From Schaalia odontolytica (GTDB taxonomy: Bacteria > Actinomycetota > Actinomycetes > Actinomycetales > Actinomycetaceae): 64,000 nucleotides of DNA. The stretch spans positions 1 to 64,000 of the forward strand of contig NZ_PKKM01000002.1 of NCBI RefSeq assembly GCF_002847525.1. The letters are read 5' to 3'. Made by a program: the position numbers and the translations under genes. Positions 46,085 to 54,619 of the stretch are shown here, piece by piece. The notes beneath the pieces were generated by a model. The model did no database searches. It had not been told where the DNA came from and was given only the letters and a program-made list of their open reading frames with translations. Each line of letters opens with the position of its first letter. Within the stretch, counting starts at the first letter, position 1.

Positions 46085-47659
46085 TTACTTAGCGCTCACA
46101 CCCAGCAGCTGCAGGCCGGTGGAGGAGATCGCCTGGAATCCTTCCACCTTCTGGGGGTTGGAGCCGGTGATCATGTTGCGGAACACGAGCGGGAAGATCA
46201 CGGTCTTCTCAGCGAGCAGATCCTGAGCCTCGCCCCACTTGGCCTTAGCGGCGTCACCGTCGAGCTGAACGGCCTCATCCATGATGGACTGCAGCTTGTT
46301 GAAGGACTCGGGGTCCGAGACCTGCCAGCCGTCACGCTTCTTGGTCCAGACGTTGTCACCGTTCCACCAGGAGATGATGATGCCGGGGTCGGTGCCGAAG
46401 ACCGAGGGGTCGCCGGGGGCCAGGACGATGTCGTAGGTGGGGTTGTCAACGTCGGTGACGTTGGCGTAGAGGTCAGACGAAGCCATCTGCGTGTGGTTGA
46501 CCTTCAGGCCCAGGGCCTCCAGGTCGGACTTGATCTGGGGAACCAGGGAGAGGACCCACGGGTGGTCCGTCGACACCAGGTTGACCTCGAGGCCGGAGAC
46601 GCCAGCGTCGCTCAGGAGCTTGGCGGCGGCATCCTTGTCGTAGGACAGATCGGTCGAAGGCTTCTTGTAGGCGGGGTTCGCCTCGGGCAGGAAGGAGGTC
46701 GCCTCAACGGCCTGACCCTCAAGCGCGGAGCTGATCAGCTTCTGCTTGTCGACAGCCTTGAGGATCGCGCGGCGAACCTCGGGCTTGTCGAAGGGTGCCT
46801 TCTGCGTGTTGAACATCAGGAAGGGGTTGCCGTAGCCGGGCTTGGACTCAACGTTCCAGCCAGCGCCCTTGAGCTGATCCTGCGCGGAGGCGGGAACGGC
46901 TTCCATGACATCAATCGTGCCACCGATGGCGGCGGCGAGGCGGGCGGAGTCATCCTTGAGGGACTGCCACTTGAGGGTGGCAACCTTCGCGGGCTCGTTG
47001 CCGGTGTAGTTCTCGTTCGGAACAGCGGTGATCTCGGTCGCCGTGATGTTCTCGTACTTGTAGGGGCCGGTACCGATCGGCTTCGCCTTGAGCGAGTCTT
47101 CGTCCATCGACGCGGGGACAACGCGGACGTTGACGAAGCGCTCCTTCAGGTTGGCGAAGGGGTGCTTCAGCTTGATCGTGATGGTGTTGTCGTCCTTGGC
47201 TTCGACGGAATCGACGAAGGTGAAGAACTGACGGTAGATCGACTTCTCGGAGGTCGCGCGCTCGTAGGAGGCCACGAAGTCGGCGGCGGTCACGGGGGTG
47301 CCGTCGGAGAACTTCGCGCCGTCGCGCAGCTTCACCTCGTACTCGGTGTCGGAGATCTTCTCCGGGTCACCGGCGGCCAGCGCGGGGCTGACGGAGTAGT
47401 CGGCCATGTTGAAACGGTACAGGCCCTCGAGGACCTGCCAGTTCGCACCCATGCCGAGAGCCGAGGTGGTGATCGGGCCGTAATCGGTGGTCTCGTAGGC
47501 GACACCGGCGGTGATCGTACCCTTCGGTCCTTCGGAGGCCTTCGAGCCGCCGTCGGTCGACGTGGTGCTGGTGGACGATCCGCCGCCGCACGCGGTCAGG
47601 ATCATGGCGGCAGCTGCGGTCAGTGCAGCGCCGGTTGCGAAGTGTTTACGCATTCGCAT
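46085..47659 (-). CDS. nanB: Opp-type ABC importer substrate-binding lipoprotein
   Basis: The 524-residue precursor has a lipoprotein signal with lipobox LTAC at about residues 21-24 and a Ser/Thr/Gly linker. The mature family 5 binding protein includes LRDGAKFSDGTPVTAADFVASYER. ATG 47659 is set by GAGGAG upstream. By context it binds sialic acid or a sialylated oligosaccharide; family 5 proteins also bind peptides. It is the first gene of the nan operon. Confidence 0.83.
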   Translation of the reverse strand: MRMRKHFATGAALTAAAAMILTACGGGSSTSTTSTDGGSKASEGPKGTITAGVAYETTDYGPITTSALGMGANWQVLEGLYRFNMADYSVSPALAAGDPEKISDTEYEVKLRDGAKFSDGTPVTAADFVASYERATSEKSIYRQFFTFVDSVEAKDDNTITIKLKHPFANLKERFVNVRVVPASMDEDSLKAKPIGTGPYKYENITATEITAVPNENYTGNEPAKVATLKWQSLKDDSARLAAAIGGTIDVMEAVPASAQDQLKGAGWNVESKPGYGNPFLMFNTQKAPFDKPEVRRAILKAVDKQKLISSALEGQAVEATSFLPEANPAYKKPSTDLSYDKDAAAKLLSDAGVSGLEVNLVSTDHPWVLSLVPQIKSDLEALGLKVNHTQMASSDLYANVTDVDNPTYDIVLAPGDPSVFGTDPGIIISWWNGDNVWTKKRDGWQVSDPESFNKLQSIMDEAVQLDGDAAKAKWGEAQDLLAEKTVIFPLVFRNMITGSNPQKVEGFQAISSTGLQLLGVSAK

Positions 47660-47714
47660 GTTCTCGCTCCTCATCTTCGAGAATTGGGACGTGCGGTTCT
47701 GTTGTTCCGCTCGC

Positions 47715-47750
47715 TATACTTATTCTATGTTGTCTGACAAATTAATGCAA
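47715..47750. promoter_or_regulatory. Overlapping divergent promoters with a GntR-type operator
   Basis: For the nan operon (minus strand) -35 TTGCAT (47745-47750) and -10 TAGAAT (47722-47727) are 17 bases apart. For the GntR gene (plus strand) a -10 TATACT (47715-47720) ends six bases before its ATG. The perfect 11-bp dyad TTGTCTGACAA (47730-47740) lies inside the minus-strand spacer and just after the GntR ATG. One bound dimer could repress both directions. Confidence 0.75.
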
Positions 47751-48491
47751 GCGATATCACCCCCATCGCCCTCAGAAACCAGTCCGAACCGACCCAAACC
47801 GACATCGATTGACTCGAGATCCTCAGTAACGATGGATGCGATCAAGTCCTACATTTTGCGACATGGATTACATCCCGGTGATCGCCTCCCCACAGAATCG
47901 GCACTATGCGCCGACCTTGGCGTTTCGCGCTCCTCTGTGAGAGAAGCATTACGTCGCCTCCAGGCTCTCGACATCGTGACAGTCCGTCAGGGTTCGGGAT
48001 CATACGTCGGCGAAATGTCGATGCAGCCGCTCGTCGAGACCCTCGTCTTGCGCGCCGCCCTCGATGAGATCAACGGCGCACAGTCCCTGCATGCAATCAT
48101 CGACACGCGCCGGGCCCTCGACCTCGGGATCGCTGTCCCGCTCACCCGAGCCATGAAGGGCACGACGAACCCGCACCTGTGGGAGCTCGTCGAGGCGATG
48201 ACCGAATACGCGCACTCGGGTTCGACCTACCTGGAGCCGGACATCGCGTTCCACTCCGGCCTTCTCGCCTACGTCGAGAACGAGCTGATGCATCAGCTCG
48301 TGGCCGCCATGTGGCTGGTCCACCAGAGCGTCACTCCCCAGCTGGCCGCAGCGTCGCGCCAGGAGATGGAAGACACCGCCGAGGCCCACGCGGCCATCCT
48401 GCGGGCGTGCGAAGCAGGAGACGTCGAGGCATACACCGCGGCAGTCGACGCGCACTACGCCCCACTCCTCGCGATCATCGAAGGTCGCTAG
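47727..48491 (+). CDS. nanR: GntR/FadR-family regulator of the nan operon
   Basis: The 254-residue protein has a variable N-terminus of about 30 residues, a GntR winged helix (about 36-100: LHPGDRLPTESALCADLGVS) and an FCD-type all-helical sensor domain. It diverges from the nan operon and shares its promoter region, so it probably senses a sialic acid pathway sugar. The ATG at 47727 has no ribosome site but lies right after a -10 box, which fits a leaderless message; an ATG at 47832 is an alternative. The symbol is assigned by position. Confidence 0.8.
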   Translation: MLSDKLMQAISPPSPSETSPNRPKPTSIDSRSSVTMDAIKSYILRHGLHPGDRLPTESALCADLGVSRSSVREALRRLQALDIVTVRQGSGSYVGEMSMQPLVETLVLRAALDEINGAQSLHAIIDTRRALDLGIAVPLTRAMKGTTNPHLWELVEAMTEYAHSGSTYLEPDIAFHSGLLAYVENELMHQLVAAMWLVHQSVTPQLAAASRQEMEDTAEAHAAILRACEAGDVEAYTAAVDAHYAPLLAIIEGR

Positions 48492-48496
48492 AGCAC

Positions 48497-48544
48497 ACAG
48501 AAAAACCCGGAGCGTTGTGGGGGCACGCGCACCGGGTTTTCTGT
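48497..48544. terminator. Bidirectional terminator between the GntR and sialidase genes
   Basis: ACAGAAAAACCCGG pairs with CCGGGTTTTCTGT with one bulge. There is a T run at one end and an A run at the other, so it can end both convergent transcripts. Confidence 0.85.
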
Positions 48545-48550
48545 ACCCAT

Positions 48551-49567
48551 TTACAGGGAGAGCACGACCTCCCAGAGGCCGCGGTCACGCTCGAAGACCA
48601 CCACTGCCTCGTCCCCAGCGGACATGAGATCGCTGTAGCCGAAGACCCCATCCCCGAATGAAGAGACGGCCTGGGAGCCAACTGGCCCCTCCCACGGTGG
48701 CGTCAGGCGAACAATCTCGCCACCGGCCCGCGCGTCGCGCCGACCGGGATGCACGAACAGATCGCCGACCGTGCGCGCATTGCAGCCCGGGTCGTCGAGC
48801 TCCCATAGGCACCCACCCTCCCAGGTGCACCCGTCTCCCCACGCGAGGTAGCGCGCACCCGAGCCTCGCCCTTCGAAGCCCTGCAGACGACAGTTCGCGA
48901 CAAGGCGGCCATCCCACACGCTGAGCGTCGTCTCGTCAAGGAGCACACCCCCATCGCCAACAAGCGGGTCCGCCGCGCCGACAAGTCGGCCTGCGCGCGC
49001 ATAGACGACGCGCACGTGCGTCGCATCCCCCACGCGCACGACGTAGGGCAGCGCGACTGCGCCGTCATGCGCGACCGTGCCGCCAGACGTCGCAAACAGC
49101 GCGTCGGCACCCGTGAGCTCATAGAGCTCGTCCGTCATGTCCACATAGGCGAGGTCATCAGGACCGCTCCCCCACGCCCACCAGGTGCGCAGTCGCTCAC
49201 CATCCGCGCAAGAGTCCATGTAGCCCACGCGCCCATCCGTCGACGCGAACGCCAGATGCAGGAGGCCCTCACCGTCCACGCCGACACACGCATCCGAAGA
49301 GACGGGCGGGCCGCCGGCGGGAAGCGGGTGCGGCTCACCCCAGTGCCCATCGCCCTCGCGGAGCATCCAGAGGATCTGGTTCGGATTCGGCAGATCCGAG
49401 GCCATCGTCAGCCCGTTGAAGTCAGATCCCGTGCCCGAGGCCGGCGCAGGCCTCTCATCAAAGAACAGGACGGTGCGCTCGTCCGCGAGCGTCACGAGGC
49501 CGGGGATGCGCGCCTCGCCCGCGCCCGTCGGGGCGACAATGCAGCGAGGGGTGGGAATGTCAGTCAT
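48551..49567 (-). CDS. Sialidase-family protein without signal peptide
   Basis: The 338-residue protein has RIPGLV near residue 20, the sialidase RIP motif with the first triad arginine, then DERP and a DLPNPNQILWMLREGDGHWG stretch like the acid/base loop and Asp-box region. Near the C-terminus FGYSDLM carries the nucleophile tyrosine context. The beta-propeller fold is likely. No signal peptide, anchor or carbohydrate-binding module is present, so it should act in the cytoplasm on imported sialosides. A -10-like TAGACT six bases before the ATG suggests a leaderless message; a GTG at 49573 is an alternative start. Confidence 0.75.
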   Translation of the reverse strand: MTDIPTPRCIVAPTGAGEARIPGLVTLADERTVLFFDERPAPASGTGSDFNGLTMASDLPNPNQILWMLREGDGHWGEPHPLPAGGPPVSSDACVGVDGEGLLHLAFASTDGRVGYMDSCADGERLRTWWAWGSGPDDLAYVDMTDELYELTGADALFATSGGTVAHDGAVALPYVVRVGDATHVRVVYARAGRLVGAADPLVGDGGVLLDETTLSVWDGRLVANCRLQGFEGRGSGARYLAWGDGCTWEGGCLWELDDPGCNARTVGDLFVHPGRRDARAGGEIVRLTPPWEGPVGSQAVSSFGDGVFGYSDLMSAGDEAVVVFERDRGLWEVVLSL

Positions 49568-49602
49568 AGACACAGTCTAACGCATGTGGTTCAGCGCACA
49601 TA

Positions 49603-49640
49603 CAAAGAACCCCGGGGAACCAGAGTTCCTCGGGGCTTTG
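49603..49640 (-). terminator. Terminator of rpmG
   Basis: CAAAGAACCCCGGGGAAC pairs with GTTCCTCGGGGCTTTG. The stem lies 13 bases past the rpmG stop on the minus strand. Confidence 0.8.
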
Positions 49641-49652
49641 AGACGGAAGCCG

Positions 49653-49823
49653 TCAGCGGGTCTCGCGGTGCGCCGTCGACTTGTGGCAGCGCGGGCAGTA
49701 CTTCGCCAGCTCGAGACGATCCGGCGTGTTACGACGGTTCTTCTTGGTGATGTAGTTGCGCTCCTTGCACTCCGAGCAGGCCAGAGTGATCTTGGGGCGA
49801 ACGTCCTGGGACTTGCTTGCCAC
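49653..49823 (-). CDS. rpmG: Ribosomal protein L33, zinc-binding type
   Basis: The 56-residue protein reads [20 protein letters not shown] at its start and has two CXXC pairs, CSEC and CPRC, so it is the zinc-containing form. It starts with GTG at 49823 and ends with TGA at 49653. Zinc-free paralogues replace this form under zinc limitation in actinobacteria; none is in this window. Three tRNA genes lie upstream on the same strand. Confidence 0.93.
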   Translation of the reverse strand: MASKSQDVRPKITLACSECKERNYITKKNRRNTPDRLELAKYCPRCHKSTAHRETR

Positions 49824-49877
49824 GGTTGTTTCCCTCGCTTAGTTTCGTCGCTCGCGCGACCTGTCGGATCAAAGAAT

Positions 49878-49954
49878 TGGTAGCGGGGGCGGGGCTCGAA
49901 CCCGCGACCTCACGATTATGAGTCGTGCGCTCTGACCAGCTGAGCTACCCCGCC
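49878..49954 (-). tRNA. tRNA-Met (CAT), elongator type
   Basis: The 77-base gene includes an encoded CCA. Acceptor GGCGGGG pairs with CCCCGCT (one G-U), and the anticodon loop CTCATAA gives CAT. The paired first acceptor base argues against initiator tRNA. An Ile tRNA with modified CAT is a less likely alternative. Confidence 0.9.
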
Positions 49955-49981
49955 GCCGGAAGCGGATAAATCCGCGACCGG

Positions 49982-50054
49982 AGCCCCGAAAGGGAATCGA
50001 ACCCTTGACCTTCTCCTTACCATGGAGACGCTCTGCCTACTGAGCTATCGGGGC
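49982..50054 (-). tRNA. tRNA-Thr (GGT)
   Basis: The 73-base gene has acceptor GCCCCGA with TCGGGGC, anticodon loop ATGGTAA giving GGT, and T-loop GGTTCGATTCC. CCA is not encoded. It lies 27 bases from tRNA-Met. Confidence 0.95.
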
Positions 50055-50145
50055 AACGCCGGAAAGCCTATCTCATCTCCGAGTGCCGAAGCAATCCCGG
50101 AGCCTGAGAATGACGTCACAGGCGTTACTCACTGGAACCAGCGAG

Positions 50146-50230
50146 TGGTGGCAGGTGAGGGATTCGAACCCCCGAAGCACGAAGCGTCTGATTTACAGTC
50201 AGATCCATTTGGCCGCTTTGGTAACCTGCC
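50146..50230 (-). tRNA. tRNA-Tyr (GTA)
   Basis: This is a class II tRNA with a long variable arm. Acceptor GGCAGGT pairs with ACCTGCC, and the anticodon loop CTGTAAA gives GTA. The span includes an encoded CCA (82 bases without it). It is the first of the three tRNA genes before rpmG on this strand. Confidence 0.95.
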
Positions 50231-50328
50231 GTGCGCCGCTCTCGCGGTGCCGTGAAAGAATAGCATTAAAATGATCCTGAGCGCCAATCGGAACGACGAT
50301 TGGCTAAATTCCAACGAAAGGTGCATCC

Positions 50329-50832
50329 ATGGCAGACTCCTCCTTCGACGTTGTCTCCAAGCTCGACCGCCAGGAGGTCGACAACGCTGTCAACCAGACC
50401 GCCAAGGAGATCGCCAACCGCTACGACTTCCGCGGCGTCGACGCCGCCATCTCCCTCAGCGGCGACACAATCGCAATGGAAGCGAACTCCGCCTCCCGCG
50501 TCATGGCAATCCTCGACGTGCTGCAGTCCAAGCTGATTCGCCGCGGCCTGTCCCTCAAGGTCCTCGACTACAAGGACCGCGAGCCCAAGGCCTCGGGCAA
50601 GCTGTTCAAGCTCGCATGCCCGCTCAAGGAAGGCATCCCTCAGGACACCGCGAAGAAGATTTCGAAGCTCATCCGAGAGGAAGGCCCCAAGGGCGTCAAG
50701 GCGCAGATCCAGGGTGACGAACTTCGCGTTTCTTCGAAGTCCCGAGACGACCTGCAGGCCGTCATCGCTCTCCTCAAGGGCCCCAAGGGCGAGGAGCTGG
50801 ACGTCGCACTCCAGTTCGTGAACTACCGCTGA
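50329..50832 (+). CDS. yajQ: YajQ-family nucleotide-binding protein
   Basis: The 167-residue protein starts [20 protein letters not shown] and contains [11 protein letters not shown], the conserved YajQ start. Two RNP-like domains follow. Members bind cyclic di-GMP in Xanthomonas and nucleic acid or tRNA in other work; its role here is unknown. AAAGGTG precedes the ATG. It stands alone between the tRNA-Tyr gene and htpX. Confidence 0.92.
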   Translation: MADSSFDVVSKLDRQEVDNAVNQTAKEIANRYDFRGVDAAISLSGDTIAMEANSASRVMAILDVLQSKLIRRGLSLKVLDYKDREPKASGKLFKLACPLKEGIPQDTAKKISKLIREEGPKGVKAQIQGDELRVSSKSRDDLQAVIALLKGPKGEELDVALQFVNYR

Positions 50833-50847
50833 CCACAGCGATACTGC

Positions 50848-50884
50848 GGGGCGGGTGGCCGGTTGTCTCCGGCCACCCGCCCCC
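50848..50884. terminator. Terminator between yajQ and htpX
   Basis: GGGGCGGGTGGCCGG and CCGGCCACCCGCCCC form a perfect 15-bp stem with a six-base loop between two convergent genes. It probably serves both. Confidence 0.8.
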
Positions 50885-50896
50885 TCGTTCATTGGC

Positions 50897-51772
50897 CTAA
50901 TAGCCCGCGATCTTCTCCAGTCGGGCGATCCGCTCGTCCATCGGAGGGTGGGTCGAGAACATGCGCATGAGAGACTCCCCACGGAAAGGGTTCGCGATCA
51001 TCATCGCCGCGACGTTGCGCGTGCGCGGGGTGTCCTCCATCGGGCGCCGATCCGTCGTCATCTCGAGCTTACGCAGGGCCGAGGCCAGCGCGAGCGGATC
51101 CTGCGTGAGCATCGCACCGTCTTCGTCCGCATCGAATTCACGGGTGCGAGACAGCGAGAACTGTATGAGCATCGACGCGATCGGGGCCAGGAGACTCATG
51201 GCGAGCAGGCCAATGATGCCTACTCCCCCGCCGTCGCGACGGTTACCGCCACCAAAAAACAGCAGGCCGTGCGCGACCGTCGTAATCACGCCGCCCATGG
51301 CCGCGGCAACAGACGTCGTCAAGATGTCGCGATTGTAGACATGCATGAGCTCATGCCCGAGCACCCCACGCAGCTCACGTTCGTTAAGAATCGCCAGGAT
51401 GCCCTCCGTGCAGCACACGGCCGCATTGTTCGGGTTACGACCCGTCGCAAACGCGTTCGGGGTGAGCGTGGGCGCCACCCAGATCGTCGGCATCGGCTGC
51501 TGCGCGCGATCCGACAGCTCGCGAACGATGGCGTAGAGCACGGGCTGTTCCGACTCGCTGACCTGATACGCGCCCATCGACCGCAGCGCAATCGTCGCTG
51601 AGTTCCAGTAGGAGTAGGCGGTTTGAAGGAGCCCGATGCCCGCAAACACGACAATCCACACCACACGGCCCGTGCCCGACGCGATGAGCGCACCAATAGC
51701 GAGCAGCAGCGCCCACATGCCGCCCAGCAGGAGGGTCGTCTTCAGACCGTTGTGATAGTTGCGGTGCACCAT
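50897..51772 (-). CDS. htpX: HtpX-type membrane zinc metalloprotease
   Basis: The 291-residue protein has two N-terminal membrane segments (about 12-55), the zinc site HELMH in GVLGHELMHVYNRDI, two further hydrophobic stretches, and the downstream Glu in EFDADEDG. It degrades damaged membrane proteins under stress. ATG 51772 begins MVHRNYHNGLKT, the usual start. A TAGGAT box ends seven bases upstream, so it may be leaderless. Confidence 0.93.
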   Translation of the reverse strand: MVHRNYHNGLKTTLLLGGMWALLLAIGALIASGTGRVVWIVVFAGIGLLQTAYSYWNSATIALRSMGAYQVSESEQPVLYAIVRELSDRAQQPMPTIWVAPTLTPNAFATGRNPNNAAVCCTEGILAILNERELRGVLGHELMHVYNRDILTTSVAAAMGGVITTVAHGLLFFGGGNRRDGGGVGIIGLLAMSLLAPIASMLIQFSLSRTREFDADEDGAMLTQDPLALASALRKLEMTTDRRPMEDTPRTRNVAAMMIANPFRGESLMRMFSTHPPMDERIARLEKIAGY

Positions 51773-51858
51773 ACAGGCGATCCTATGGGGGTTACCTGAG
51801 AAGCCCCTGGGAGCCAGCCGAAGCTCAGGTGGGAACCGATTGCCCACTCACGAATCAG

Positions 51859-51897
51859 AACGAGGCCGCGACCGGAAAACCCGGCCACGGCCTCGTC
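51859..51897 (-). repeat. Hairpin after fprA, variant of the GACGAGGCC family
   Basis: AACGAGGCCGCGACCGG pairs with CCGGCCACGGCCTCGTC with one mismatch around five bases. The outer GACGAGGCC is shared with the repeat family, but the inner bases differ. It follows the fprA stop and is a likely terminator. Confidence 0.6.
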
Positions 51898-51913
51898 GAG
51901 GATGTCGGACGCG

Positions 51914-53425
51914 TCAGTTGCGGCGGCCCGGACCTGTGTAGTCATCGAAGCGCTCGGGCGCGGTCGGTACTCCCATTTCGCCCATGTCGCCGATGAGATC
52001 CGTTGCCTTCGGATCCACCTGCGCGCCACGCGAAATATCCGTCATGGCACGACGCGAGACGACCTTGATGCGCTCGCGCGTGCCGCGGCCGCCCGGCAGC
52101 TCGCCGTAGTCCTCGCCCAGAGCCTGCTCGTAGGCGTCCAGAAGCTCCCAGCCCTCCCACGTCGTGAACTCGACGCCACGGGACTCCAGGAGCGCCACCA
52201 TGGCCTCGTGGCCCACCTCGGAGGTGTTCGCGTGCAGACGGCCCTCGGAGGCGTCCTCAACGAGGTGAGAGATCGTCTGCTGGGCGTCCGACTTCGTCGA
52301 GCCGATGAGGCCGACGGGGCCACGCTTGATCCAGCCGGTCGCATACACGCCCGGGATAACGGGGGCGGATTCGTCCTTCGTGGTGTCTCCCTCGATGACG
52401 CGACCCTCGACGTTCGGCACAACGCCCGCACGCTCATCGAAGGGCAGGCCCGGGATCGGCGAGGAGTAGTAGCCCACCGCGCGGTACACGGCCTGCACGG
52501 GCCACGTCGTGATGACGCCCGTGCCCGACACGCTGCCATCGCCATTCAGGGCGGTGCGCTCAGTGCGCAGAGCCTTCACGTGGCCATTCTCGTCCGCGAC
52601 GATCTCGACCGGAGCCTGGAACAGGTGAATGTGGATGCGACGCGAGGCCGTGTGCTCCTCCGGGTCCGCCATCGCGTAGCTCGTCAGCGTCTTGACGACC
52701 TGACGCTGCTGGTTCGACGCGCGCAGCGCCTCCTCCGAGCCCTCGTCGAAGTCGAAGTCCTCTTCCGAAACGATGACGTCCACGTCCGGCACCTTGCCCA
52801 GCTCGCGCAGCTCCAGCGGGGTGAACTTCACCTGCGCGGGGCCGCGACGACCGAACACGTGCACATCGGTGATCGGGTTCTCAGCCAGGCCCTCGGCCAC
52901 ATTCGCCGGCACCTCGGTCTTGAGCATATCCTCGGCGTGCTTGGCCAGGACGCGAGCCACGTCCAGCGCCACGTTACCGACGCCGAGAACAGCAACCTCG
53001 CGGGCCTTCAGCGGCCACGTGCGCGGGTAATCCGGGTTGCCGTCATACCAGGACACGAAGTCGGCTGCACCGTAAGACTCGGGCAGGTCCACGCCCGGAA
53101 TGTCGAGCGGGTGATCGCGGTCCGCGCCCGTCGCAATAATGATCGCGTCGTAGTGATCACGCAGGTCGTCGATCGTCACGTCGCGGCCAACTTCGACATT
53201 GCCGAGCAGGCGGATGTCACCACGCTGCAGGATCTTGTACAGCGCCACGATGATCTGCTTGATACGCGGGTGATCCGGCGCGACGCCGTAGCGCACGAGA
53301 CCGTAGGGCGCGGGAAGACGCTCAAACAGGTCGATATTCACCTCGAGCCCCGACTTGGACAGGATGTCCGACGCGTAAATGCCAGCGGGACCAGCGCCAA
53401 TGACGGCGACGTTGAGCGGTGCCAA
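51914..53425 (-). CDS. fprA: Ferredoxin/adrenodoxin-NADP+ reductase
   Basis: The 503-residue flavoprotein has an FAD fingerprint VAVIGAGPAGIYASDILSKS, LVRYGVAPDHPRIKQ, and an NADP site with VLGVGNVALDVARVL, the layout of mycobacterial FprA and adrenodoxin reductase. It shuttles electrons between NADPH and ferredoxin. The start is TTG at 53425 with AAGGAG upstream. It is longer than FprA of about 460 residues; the extra residues lie toward the C-terminus. It is monocistronic. Confidence 0.9.
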   Translation of the reverse strand: MAPLNVAVIGAGPAGIYASDILSKSGLEVNIDLFERLPAPYGLVRYGVAPDHPRIKQIIVALYKILQRGDIRLLGNVEVGRDVTIDDLRDHYDAIIIATGADRDHPLDIPGVDLPESYGAADFVSWYDGNPDYPRTWPLKAREVAVLGVGNVALDVARVLAKHAEDMLKTEVPANVAEGLAENPITDVHVFGRRGPAQVKFTPLELRELGKVPDVDVIVSEEDFDFDEGSEEALRASNQQRQVVKTLTSYAMADPEEHTASRRIHIHLFQAPVEIVADENGHVKALRTERTALNGDGSVSGTGVITTWPVQAVYRAVGYYSSPIPGLPFDERAGVVPNVEGRVIEGDTTKDESAPVIPGVYATGWIKRGPVGLIGSTKSDAQQTISHLVEDASEGRLHANTSEVGHEAMVALLESRGVEFTTWEGWELLDAYEQALGEDYGELPGGRGTRERIKVVSRRAMTDISRGAQVDPKATDLIGDMGEMGVPTAPERFDDYTGPGRRN

Positions 53426-53543
53426 CCGATTTCTCCTTCTTCGTGACCGCGCGCGTGTACGCGCACCTGGGCACTAAGTCTAGCGCCCCGTTGCCAAGGG
53501 CAACCTTAGCTGAGACCCCTCACACACCTCAAGGGTGCACATA

Positions 53544-53598
53544 CGACGAGGCCGGGGCCAGCCACGCGATGACGCGCAGCCGTGCCCCGGCCTCGTTG
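53544..53598. repeat. Intergenic hairpin, GACGAGGCCGGGGC family
   Basis: CGACGAGGCCGGGGC at 53544 pairs with GCCCCGGCCTCGT at 53584 around a 25-base loop. It sits eight bases past the end of the polyprenyl synthase gene, where a terminator for the long nuo operon is expected. The rest of the gap to fprA shows nothing more. Confidence 0.8.
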
Positions 53599-53605
53599 TC
53601 GACAA

Positions 53606-54619
53606 TCAGACCAGGCGATCCACCATGAGGTTCGCGAACGCCTCGAGCGCGGTCTTCGCCTCACCCTTGGGCAGCGGTGCCAGCGCAGCGATCGCGTCGT
53701 TGGCCCACGTACGCGCAAGCTCGCGCGTCTCCTCGAGGACGTCGTGACTGCGCAGCTGCTCAACGACCGAGGCGAGGGCCTCGTCGGAGGACAGGTCCCC
53801 CGTCAGCTCGCGCAGGATGCGCGCGCCGGCCTCGTCAATCGTGCCGGCGGCCTCGCGGCGACGCAGGAGGAGGACGGGCAGCGTGTCGACGCCCTCGCGC
53901 AGATCGGTGCCGGGCGTCTTGCCCGACTGCTCGCCCGACGACGCCAAGTCGAGCACATCGTCGGCGATCTGGAAGGCGACGCCCACCTTTTCACCAAAGT
54001 CGCTGACCACGTCCGCCATGAGCTGGCCGGCGCCCGACAGCAGCGCACCGAAGGAAGCGGCGGTGGAGACGAGCGAACCCGTCTTGTCCGCCAGGACCTG
54101 CAAGTAGAAGTCAACGCGATCCGCGCCGTCCGTCGGACCGAAAGTCTCGTTGAGCTGGCCTTCACACAGGCGCTCGAACGTGCGCGCATGGTGGGCGACC
54201 ATCTCGGGACCCAGGGAGGCAACCAGGAGCGACGCGCGGGCAAAGAGGATGTCGCCGGCGAGGATCGCGCGGTTGTTACCCCACAGGTGCTGAGCCGAGG
54301 GCACGCCGCGACGCGTCGGCGCGGAATCCATGACGTCATCGTGATACAGGGACGCCAGGTGCGTCAGCTCCACGGCCGTCGCCGCCGTGATGACCTGCTC
54401 GTCGAGCGCCCGCTCGGGGTCACCCAGCTGCGCGCACACGAGGGTGAGCAGCGGACGCATCCGTTTGCCGCCAGCGACAGCGAGGTGACGCGTCAGCTCG
54501 TCCGTCAGATCGCGGGACGAAGACACGGCGTCGAGGAGTCGACGCTCGACGACCTCGAGCCCCGGGGTAATACGGGACTCGAGGTCGGGAACATGAAGAT
54601 CGGGTGTTTGAGCGCTCAC
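53606..54619 (-). CDS. Polyprenyl diphosphate synthase (quinone side chain)
   Basis: The 337-residue trans-prenyltransferase has GGKRMRPLLT, the first aspartate motif in LYHDDVMD and the second in FQIADDVLD. The GTG start overlaps the nuoN stop by four bases. Placement at the end of the nuo operon suggests a hepta- to nona-prenyl chain for menaquinone, the electron acceptor of Nuo; chain length cannot be read safely. Similar nuo-linked synthases occur in other actinobacteria. Confidence 0.87.
   Translation of the reverse strand: MSAQTPDLHVPDLESRITPGLEVVERRLLDAVSSSRDLTDELTRHLAVAGGKRMRPLLTLVCAQLGDPERALDEQVITAATAVELTHLASLYHDDVMDSAPTRRGVPSAQHLWGNNRAILAGDILFARASLLVASLGPEMVAHHARTFERLCEGQLNETFGPTDGADRVDFYLQVLADKTGSLVSTAASFGALLSGAGQLMADVVSDFGEKVGVAFQIADDVLDLASSGEQSGKTPGTDLREGVDTLPVLLLRRREAAGTIDEAGARILRELTGDLSSDEALASVVEQLRSHDVLEETRELARTWANDAIAALAPLPKGEAKTALEAFANLMVDRLV

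Noticed and set aside
49881..49954. Initiator tRNA for the CAT tRNA
   Set aside because: The first acceptor base can pair with the opposite end and the anticodon stem lacks the GGG/CCC run of initiators.
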